From assembly GCA_016714535.1 (NCBI GenBank), contig JADKDR010000001.1:434001-498000 (forward strand): DNA of 64,000 bases. Direction: 5' to 3'. How positions within the stretch are numbered: the first letter of the stretch is position 1; every line of letters begins with the position of its first letter. This document shows positions 57,505 through 64,000 of the stretch, piece after piece. The notes below the pieces were generated by a model. It searched no databases, was not told the DNA's origin, and saw only the letters and a list, made by a program, of their open reading frames with translations. The position numbers and the translations under genes were made by a program. Source of the stretch: Bacteroidota bacterium (GTDB taxonomy: Bacteria; Bacteroidota; Bacteroidia; AKYH767-A; OLB10).

Positions 57505-58999
57505 GTGGAGGATAAAAAATCGAATAAGCCTTCCGGCAAATACGGTTGGTCGCCAATTAAGAAACTACACTTGCTGGTATTACGAGCATGGTTAGGCCTT
57601 TTTGCTTACCTTTAGCATTAGCGTATTTATACTATTGATGCAATTTTTGTGGAAGTATGTGGATGATATGGTAGGTAAAGGCCTTGAAATATCAATCCTG
57701 ATGGAGTTGCTTATGTACTCAGCAGTACAAATGGTGCCGCTGGCTTTGCCGCTGGCTATATTAATTAGCAGCATTATGACCTTTGGTTCGCTAGGCGAGC
57801 ATTATGAAATTGTTGCAGCCAAAGCTTCAGGTGTTTCGCTTTTGCAATTACTGCAACCTATGTTTGTTACCAGTGCACTTATTTGCCTGTTTGCTTTTTA
57901 CTTTAGCAATTATATTTTACCAATTGCCAATTTGCAACAAGGCGCATTGCTATATGATGTTACACACAAAAAACCGGCACTTAACATACAGGAAAATGTT
58001 TTTTACAAGGGAATAGAAAACTATAGCATTCGTGTAAAGAGCAAAGCCAAAGACGGACAAACACTTTATGGCATCATCATATACGATCATAGTGACAACA
58101 TGGGCAACACCAAAGTAATGATGGCCGACTCGGGCTCTATGCAAATGTCGACCGATGGCAATATACTCATGGTAACTTTGCGCAATGGCAGCAGCTACGA
58201 GGAGTTGCACCAAGGCCGCAAAGGACGATACACACGACCGATGGTACGTACCCAATTTGCATACGAACAAGTGCGCTTTGACTTGAGTGAATTTGCTTTG
58301 AAGCGAAGCGACAAAGAGCTTTTTAAAGAAAACAAAGGCATGCTTAATATTTGGCAATTGCAAAACATTATGGATAGCATGAAGGTAGAAATTGAAGAAC
58401 GCCATGAGGCATACCTTCGCTCAGCAGGAATCTATTATACCATTATAAGCGACTCTCAAAATTTTTATAAAGCTTACCCTGCAGCCAAAGCAGTCAATCC
58501 GGAGTTGATTGTTGGGCCTGCACGTATGGCACAATGCAAAGCACAAGCATTAACACAAACCAATATTATTAAAGATATTTTTAATGTGCTCAAGATTGAA
58601 TACGGAATGAAAAAAGAAAACATTGCACGTTATAAAATTGAGTGGCATCGCAAATTCACATTATCAATAGCGTGTATAATTTTATTCCTGATTGGAGCTC
58701 CGTTGGGTGCCATCATACGTAAAGGGGGGTTGGGCGTGCCCATTATTATTGCCATATTATTCTTTCTCATTTTTCATGTACTAAGTATAAGTGGCGAAAA
58801 GATGGCTCGCGAAATGCAATCTACCGCATTGTTTGGCATGTGGCTAAGCACCCTCGTACTTGCACCTGTGGGCTTATTCCTAATATACCTTGCCAGTAAA
58901 GATTCGGTTATCATAAATAGCGAAGTCTATAAGAAGGCCTGGAATTGGATGGTATCTCTTTTTGCGAAGCGAAATAAAACTGCTAACCCTACAACATGA
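57505..58999 (+). CDS. LptF/LptG family permease, one frameshift near the start
   Basis: Inner-membrane permease of the LptB2FG complex that extracts lipopolysaccharide. The start is inferred at GTG 57505, giving a leader then IKKLHLLVLRAWLG in one frame, while the rest (LTFSISVFILLMQFLWKYVDDMVGKGLE) is in another. The frame change is at 57596-57601, where GGCCTTTTTG is found and GGC-CCn-TTT-TTG is expected (two bases missing). Downstream are helix 2-3 (LAILISSIMTFGSLGEHYEIVAAKASGVS by landmarks), a periplasmic jellyroll, and three C-terminal helices. ~498 residues. Its TGA overlaps the ATG of the next gene (ATGA). Confidence 0.9.
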
Positions 59000-60201
59000 A
59001 AGTACTTCAATTATGCCTTCGTATTCCTTTTCAACAAACTGATGGAGGTAATATTGCCATGTACAATATTGCCGATAGTCTGGTGGATGCAGGTTGCACG
59101 GTGAAGATGCTTGCCTTTAATACGAAGAAACACTTTCTAAAAGAAAATGAAATTGACGCTGATAAGAAAAAACGCTTTCAGTTGCAGTGGGTTTATCTAA
59201 ATGCTGATGTGACTGCAATGGGTGTGGTCAAAAATTTTTTCACTAACGAGTCTTATCACATTAGCCGCTTTCATACAGCAGAGATGGAAACTGTATTGCG
59301 CGAGCTCCTGATAAACGAAACTTTTGACATTATTCAATTTGAAAGTTTATTTATGGCACCTTACCTTGCTGTAGCGCGCAAATACAGCAGCGCCAAGTGT
59401 GTGTTGCATGCTCACAATGTAGAAACCATTATATGGCAGCGGTTAGCAGCTGGCGAAAAAAATTTTTTAAAAAGAAAATACCTCGGTTACCTCACTGCCA
59501 AGCTTGACCAATATGAAAAAAAAATGTTGCAACAGTTTGATGCTATTGCAGCACTTACACCGGAAGATAAAAAATTGATGCAGCTAATGGGAAGCACTTT
59601 ACCCATTCAAAGTTTCCCTATTGGAATTGATACAGGCCGTTATAAACAAGAATTAACATTCAACACTAAAATAAAATTGTTTCACTTAGGCTCCATGAAC
59701 TGGCTACCTAACGTTGAAGCCATTCAGTGGTTTGCCGATAGCATACTTCAACCCTTAGTTCAGACACTGCCTAACATCGAAGTGCATCTTGCAGGCAGGC
59801 ATATGCCTGTGGCATTTTTCAATTTACATGATAACACTTCATGCTTCGTATATGGTGGCATTGACAACCCACTAGAATTTGTACATGACAAGCAAATAAT
59901 GATTGTACCCTTGTTGAGTGGTGGAGGAATGCGGGTAAAAATTATTGAAGGCATGGCTGCGGGAAAAATTATTGTAAGCACTACCGTAGGTGCCGAAGGT
60001 ACCGGCACGGTAGATGGCAAAGACATTCTAATTGCTGACACGCCATCAGCATTTATAGAAAAAATAAAGCTGGCTGTTACTGACAAAAATTTAATGTTGC
60101 GAATTTCGGAGAATGCTATTTTTACAGCCCGCGAAAAATTCGATAATAAGGTTATCGCTAAAAATATATGTGAGTTTTATTCATCATTAATAACTAAATA
60201 G
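58996..60201 (+). CDS. Glycosyltransferase family 4
   Basis: 401 residues, GT-B fold. The N-terminal domain opens with LQLCLRIPFQQTDGGNIAMYNIADSL, and the C-terminal domain has the GT4 pattern HLGSMNWLPNVEAIQWF, VHLAGRHMP, DKQIMIVPLLSGGGMRVKIIEGMAAGKIIVSTTVGAEG by landmarks (the E-x7-E motif at KIIEGMAAGK). It likely builds a surface glycan or lipopolysaccharide part; the sugar is unknown. It is coupled to the LptF/G gene by a 4-base overlap and precedes the hydrolase gene by 3 bases. Confidence 0.9.
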   Translation: MKVLQLCLRIPFQQTDGGNIAMYNIADSLVDAGCTVKMLAFNTKKHFLKENEIDADKKKRFQLQWVYLNADVTAMGVVKNFFTNESYHISRFHTAEMETVLRELLINETFDIIQFESLFMAPYLAVARKYSSAKCVLHAHNVETIIWQRLAAGEKNFLKRKYLGYLTAKLDQYEKKMLQQFDAIAALTPEDKKLMQLMGSTLPIQSFPIGIDTGRYKQELTFNTKIKLFHLGSMNWLPNVEAIQWFADSILQPLVQTLPNIEVHLAGRHMPVAFFNLHDNTSCFVYGGIDNPLEFVHDKQIMIVPLLSGGGMRVKIIEGMAAGKIIVSTTVGAEGTGTVDGKDILIADTPSAFIEKIKLAVTDKNLMLRISENAIFTAREKFDNKVIAKNICEFYSSLITK

Positions 60202-60204
60202 AAA

Positions 60205-61062
60205 ATGCTAACTACAAAAAGAATTATTCTTCTCCTGGTAATGAGCCTTACAAGCTTTCAACTATTGCATGGTCAAAGCTGTTGTGTCAAACCTAAATCA
60301 AACACAGGTATGGCAGTGTTTGCCAGTAACATCGCATTTCAGAATGCACATGCAGAACCCATTCCTTACGATGGCGAAAAACACAAAGGCACCATGAAAG
60401 GAATTGTGATAGACCCAGCAGGTACAGAAATGAACTGCTACCTGGTTGAAAGCAGCGGCAGCAATAAGTACCTTATTGTAGTGCATGAGTGGTGGGGACT
60501 AAACGATTATGTAAAACAAGCATGTGATAAGTATGCCGGGGCATTGCCGGGAGTTAACATTCTTGCAGTAGATTTATATAAAGGCGCGGTTACAGATAAT
60601 CGCGAAGCTGCCAGCGAGTTGATGCAAAAAGTTTCGAACGAAGAAGCCTATGTTTCGTTGCAGGCCGTAATATATTCATTGGGCGAAAAAGCTGAAATAG
60701 CAACCACCGGCTGGTGCTTCGGTGGTGGATGGTCATTGCAGGCAAGTATGATTGCAGGTAATAATGCCAAGGCATGCGTAATGTATTACGGTATGCCCGA
60801 AGAGGATAATACGAAATTAAAAAATCTTAGCGCTCCTGTTCTTGGCATTTTTGCAAAGAAAGACATGTGGATACTTCCCGAAATGTATAAAGCCTTCGAA
60901 TACAAACTTACCAAAGAGATGAACAAATCCATGGAGTTAATTGAATTTGATGCTGAACATGCATTTGCAAATCCAAGCAATCCCAACTATGATAAAGAAG
61001 CCGCAGCTGCTGCGTATAAAAGAGAAATTGCCTTTCTAAAAGAAAAACTTCAAGTGAAATAA
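60205..61062 (+). CDS. Secreted dienelactone hydrolase family protein
   Basis: 285 residues with a signal peptide (IILLLVMSLTSFQLLHGQ). Dienelactone hydrolase fold: LIVVHEWWGLNDYVKQ (the E of the triad region), NILAVDLYKG, TTGWCFGGGWSLQ with nucleophilic Cys in G-W-C-F-G-G, VLGIFAKKDMW (Asp) and FDAEHAFANPSNPNYD (His). The start follows the glycosyltransferase stop by three bases. The natural substrate is unknown; periplasmic location suggests ester or lactone handling outside the cytoplasm. Confidence 0.9.
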   Translation: MLTTKRIILLLVMSLTSFQLLHGQSCCVKPKSNTGMAVFASNIAFQNAHAEPIPYDGEKHKGTMKGIVIDPAGTEMNCYLVESSGSNKYLIVVHEWWGLNDYVKQACDKYAGALPGVNILAVDLYKGAVTDNREAASELMQKVSNEEAYVSLQAVIYSLGEKAEIATTGWCFGGGWSLQASMIAGNNAKACVMYYGMPEEDNTKLKNLSAPVLGIFAKKDMWILPEMYKAFEYKLTKEMNKSMELIEFDAEHAFANPSNPNYDKEAAAAAYKREIAFLKEKLQVK

Positions 61063-61103
61063 TTCCCTTTTTTTGATTAACAAAAACTTTGCTGCTTCTA
61101 TAA

Positions 61104-61128
61104 ACCTGTGGTGCTTTGCACCGCAGGT
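61104..61128. terminator. Hairpin after the hydrolase operon
   Basis: ACCTGTGGTGC-TTT-GCACCGCAGGT with one G-T wobble, 42 bases past the stop. No T tract directly behind it, so a terminator is only probable. The rest of 61063-61317 shows nothing else. Confidence 0.4.
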
Positions 61129-61317
61129 AATCGAGATTTTATTGCACGATTTACACCATCAAAAACAGGTTGTACAAGGCGCTAAAAAAATTTCAGCACA
61201 ATTTTTGATTAAAGGTTGAATCTGCATGTTTACACGTTGCTCCTTATTGCCAGTGTTTCATCACTGTTAATGCATTCGTTTACAAAACAGCACATGATAA
61301 CTTTTTAGGGTTGGCAG

Positions 61318-61345
61318 TTGTTATTAAAATCAAAACTTATATTTG
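61318..61345 (+). promoter_or_regulatory. -33/-7 promoter of topA
   Basis: TTG (61318-61320), 17 bases, TATATTTG (61338-61345), with a predicted start ~47 bases before the topA ATG. A good match to TTG-N17-23-TAnnTTTG. Confidence 0.65.
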
Positions 61346-61398
61346 CCCGCCAAAATTTTGAGGATCGCATCACATTAATAAGTAGTAATAATATATAC

Positions 61399-63834
61399 AT
61401 GGCTGAAAATTTAGTAATAGTAGAGTCACCTGCCAAAGCAAAGACAATCGAGGGTTTTTTAGGAAAAGATTTTATCGTAAAATCTTCGTACGGTCATGTT
61501 CGCGATCTGGCAAAAGGAGACAAGGCAGTTGATATAAAAAATCAGTTTAAGCCAACATATGAAATAAGCGAAGACAAAGAGCGAGTAATAGCAGAGTTGC
61601 GCAAGCTATGCAAAACCACTAAGCATGTATGGCTGGCAACGGATGAGGACCGCGAAGGAGAAGCCATATCGTGGCACCTGGCCGAAGTACTTGGACTTGA
61701 TATTCCTACAACAAGGAGAATCGTATTTCATGAAATTACCAAAAAAGCAATAAACGAAGCCATACAGAAACCGCGCAACATCGATATGGATTTGGTAAAT
61801 GCACAACAAGCACGCAGGATACTCGATCGCCTTGTTGGATTTGAACTATCGCCTGTGTTGTGGAAAAAAGTTAAGCCAAGCCTATCAGCCGGTCGGGTAC
61901 AGTCGGTAGCAGTGCGTTTAATAGTAGAACGCGAGCGCGATGTTGAATCACACAATTCTACTTCAGCATTTAAAGTGGTAGGTTACTTTACAGTGCCTGA
62001 TGGCAAGGGGAATTCTACGATATTAAAGTCAGAATTGTCGGATAAATTCCCAACCGAAGTTGAAGCACAAAATTTTTTAGAAAAATGCAAAGGTGCTACT
62101 TATACAATAACGGATATAGAAACCAAACCTGGAAAGAAAACTCCTTCGGCACCATTTACTACAAGCACCTTGCAACAAGAGGCAAGCCGCAAGCTCGGCT
62201 TCTCAGTAGCGCAAACCATGCTGGTAGCCCAACGACTTTATGAGGCCGGAAAAATAACCTACATGCGTACCGATAGTGTCAACCTATCGGAGTTTGCGTT
62301 GGATGCTGCCCGCAATACCATTACACAAAGTTATGGCAGCAACTATCATTACAAACGTGTATATAAAAACAAAAGTGCCAATGCACAGGAGGCCCACGAA
62401 GCCATACGCCCATCTTACTTTGAGAACAGCACCGTAGAAGGAGAAAATAATGAACGCAGATTATACGAGTTGATTTGGAAACGCTCCATAGCCTCGCAAA
62501 TGGCCGATGCCATTTTAGAAAAAACCATTATTACCATTGCTATAAGTACTGCCACCGAAAGATATATTACTACAGGAGAAGTAATAAAGTTTGATGGTTT
62601 TTTGAAAGTATATATGGAGAGCACCGATGAAGAAACCGAAGATGATGATGTAAAGGGATTGTTGCCTCCGGTTAATAAAGGGCAAGTAATTGATTTTAAA
62701 AATGCCATAGCAACACAAAAATTTACGTATCCACCTGCACGCTTTACCGAGGCAAGCCTGGTAAAGCGACTAGAAGAGCTTGGCATTGGTCGACCCTCAA
62801 CCTATGCACCAACAATAAGCACGGTACAAAAACGTGGATATGTTATAAAGGAAGACCGGCAAGGGCGCGAACGCAGTTATACCATGATGATATTGCAGCA
62901 TGATAAAATTACAAGTGAAGTAAAAACAGAAATCACTGGTGCAGAACGCAGCAAATTATTCCCAACAGATATTGGTACGGTAGTTACCGATTTTCTGGTA
63001 AAGAATTTTGATGATGTGTTAGACTACAGTTTTACTGCAAGAGTAGAAGAAGAGTTTGACGAAATATCGCGTGGCGAAAAACAATGGGAACATATGCTCA
63101 ATGAATTTTATGAGCCTTTTCATAAAGACGTTCTTATAACAGAAAAAGAAAGTGAACGTGCTAACGGTGAGCGTATACTTGGTACCGATCCCGTTAGTGG
63201 AAAAATAGTAAGTGCTCGTATAGGCAGGTTTGGCCCGCTTGTACAATTAAGTACCGGCCCCGATGACGAAAAACCACAGTATGCCAAACTACGTGTAGGA
63301 CAAAGGCTTGAGACCATAACCATGGAAGAAGCGCTTGAACTATTTAAACTTCCACGTGTTGCAGGCATGTTCGAAGATAAGGATATGACTATAGGTATTG
63401 GCCGCTTTGGTCCATACATCAGGCACGATAGTGCTTTTTACTCATTAGGAAAAACAGACGACCCTTATGAAGTAGATGAGCCGCGCTGCATTGAAATAAT
63501 TACGAACAAACGACAAGCTGATATTGACAAAGTAATACGCACCTATACTGAAAATCAATATGTGAGAGTATTGAAAGGTCGTTGGGGACCTTTTATATCG
63601 TATGGAAAATTGAACCTGAAAATTCCTAAAGGCACCGAACCGGCATCGCTCACCTATGAAGACATCGTACAGATAGCTAATGGAGCACCTGAACCAACAG
63701 CCCCTGTAGCAAAAAAGGCTGCTACACGCAGAGTTGCAAAAAAAGCCTCAGCAAACTCAGGAACTCCATCCAAAAAAGCAGCAGCAAAAAAAGCGCCTTC
63801 GAAAAAAACGTCAGCAAAAAAGAAAACAGAGTAA
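61399..63834 (+). CDS. topA: DNA topoisomerase I
   Basis: Type IA topoisomerase relaxing negative supercoils. The start is placed at ATG 61399 (MAENLVIVESPAKAKTIEGFLG, the family N-terminus), which lies after the promoter; the frame is open further upstream. TOPRIM acidic residues are in VWLATDEDREGEAISWHL. The catalytic Tyr is in GKITYMRTDS (about residue 288). The central domains show QARRILDRLVGFELSPVLW and SAGRVQSVAVRLIVERE. The C-terminal part has Toprim-C repeats (GRFGPLVQLS, GRFGPYIRHDS, GRWGPFISYGKLN), without zinc-ribbon Cys clusters, then a Lys/Ala-rich basic tail (KKAATRRVAKKAS, KKAAAKKAPSKKTSAKKK). 811 residues. Confidence 0.97.
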   Translation: MAENLVIVESPAKAKTIEGFLGKDFIVKSSYGHVRDLAKGDKAVDIKNQFKPTYEISEDKERVIAELRKLCKTTKHVWLATDEDREGEAISWHLAEVLGLDIPTTRRIVFHEITKKAINEAIQKPRNIDMDLVNAQQARRILDRLVGFELSPVLWKKVKPSLSAGRVQSVAVRLIVERERDVESHNSTSAFKVVGYFTVPDGKGNSTILKSELSDKFPTEVEAQNFLEKCKGATYTITDIETKPGKKTPSAPFTTSTLQQEASRKLGFSVAQTMLVAQRLYEAGKITYMRTDSVNLSEFALDAARNTITQSYGSNYHYKRVYKNKSANAQEAHEAIRPSYFENSTVEGENNERRLYELIWKRSIASQMADAILEKTIITIAISTATERYITTGEVIKFDGFLKVYMESTDEETEDDDVKGLLPPVNKGQVIDFKNAIATQKFTYPPARFTEASLVKRLEELGIGRPSTYAPTISTVQKRGYVIKEDRQGRERSYTMMILQHDKITSEVKTEITGAERSKLFPTDIGTVVTDFLVKNFDDVLDYSFTARVEEEFDEISRGEKQWEHMLNEFYEPFHKDVLITEKESERANGERILGTDPVSGKIVSARIGRFGPLVQLSTGPDDEKPQYAKLRVGQRLETITMEEALELFKLPRVAGMFEDKDMTIGIGRFGPYIRHDSAFYSLGKTDDPYEVDEPRCIEIITNKRQADIDKVIRTYTENQYVRVLKGRWGPFISYGKLNLKIPKGTEPASLTYEDIVQIANGAPEPTAPVAKKAATRRVAKKASANSGTPSKKAAAKKAPSKKTSAKKKTE

Positions 63835-63857
63835 GTATGGTTCACTTTGCAATCTGT

Positions 63858-63882
63858 AATGCAACCTTGAGTTGCATTTATT
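63858..63882 (+). terminator. Terminator of topA
   Basis: AATGCAAC-CTTGA-GTTGCATT followed by TA-rich sequence, 24 bases past the stop. The last ~120 bases of the window show no gene. Confidence 0.65.
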
Positions 63883-64000
63883 AATTGCTCAAAAGATTAT
63901 ACACTTCCTCGTATTCATCTATTTATTTGAAGTTAGCTCGCGCTAACCTGCTGCATCAATCATAATGAATATCAGATAACTCGAAAGGAATACTGCATGA

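Noticed and set aside
2..64000. Prophage, insertion sequence or integrated element
   Set aside because: No transposase, integrase, phage structural gene or matching terminal repeats were seen; the tRNA-Val gene shows no adjacent integrase or duplicated 3' end.

Overview
This window is a chromosomal segment of a member of the Bacteroidota, probably an environmental Chitinophagales/Sphingobacteriales-like bacterium. The reasons are: about nine secreted proteins with type IX secretion (T9SS) C-terminal sorting domains (mostly type A, one type B/CHU_C), a TonB-dependent receptor with a carboxypeptidase-like N-terminal domain, a DUF2027-Smr protein, many TAnnTTTG (-7) promoter elements instead of -10/-35 boxes, and AT-rich leaders without Shine-Dalgarno sites. 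The species cannot be named from the sequence alone. No phage, insertion sequence, CRISPR array, rRNA operon or T9SS machinery gene was seen.

Layout. 1-8.8 kb: the end of a giant Ig-like adhesin, a cluster of ~50-bp palindromic repeats next to a beta-barrel gene remnant, dihydrolipoyl dehydrogenase, a secreted PQQ-type sugar dehydrogenase, and a 1.1-kb repeat-rich gap. 8.8-18 kb: flotillin-like FloA, a small membrane protein with LpxB, a methyltransferase/DNRLRE pair, a secreted alpha/beta hydrolase, tRNA-Val, a CarH-like B12-binding MerR regulator and an MsbA-like ABC exporter. 18-25 kb: three secreted proteins, two with T9SS tails. 25-30 kb: one + strand run pabB-tilS-membrane protein-lemA-TPM-TPM. 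30-43 kb: TonB-dependent receptor, DUF5723 protein, PdeM/peroxiredoxin pair, a lipoprotein, a Ycf48-like pseudogene, a GNAT enzyme and an M36 protease. 43-47 kb: pdxJ and korAB (ferredoxin-linked 2-oxoacid oxidoreductase). 47-48.9 kb: tonB and a remarkable duplicated non-coding element. 49-57.5 kb: DUF2027-Smr, a reprolysin-type protease with SprB repeats, and a SCO / MbnP-like / MbnH-like diheme / beta-barrel operon that looks like a copper system. 57.5-64 kb: LptF/LptG permease, glycosyltransferase and dienelactone hydrolase operon, then topA.

Functional themes are cell-envelope biogenesis (LpxB, MsbA-like exporter, LptF/G), surface and secreted degradative or adhesive proteins exported by T9SS, 2-oxoacid metabolism, and copper/redox handling.

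At least nine otherwise intact genes carry a single frameshift, most of them at short homopolymers. This points mainly to indel errors in the sequence, although each could be real. In contrast, the Ycf48-like gene at 36843-38123 has two in-frame nonsense codons and looks like a true pseudogene. The most novel-looking signals are the duplicated ~245-bp non-coding element next to tonB, which is better conserved than the adjacent duplicated coding remnant and keeps several hairpins, and the copper operon.
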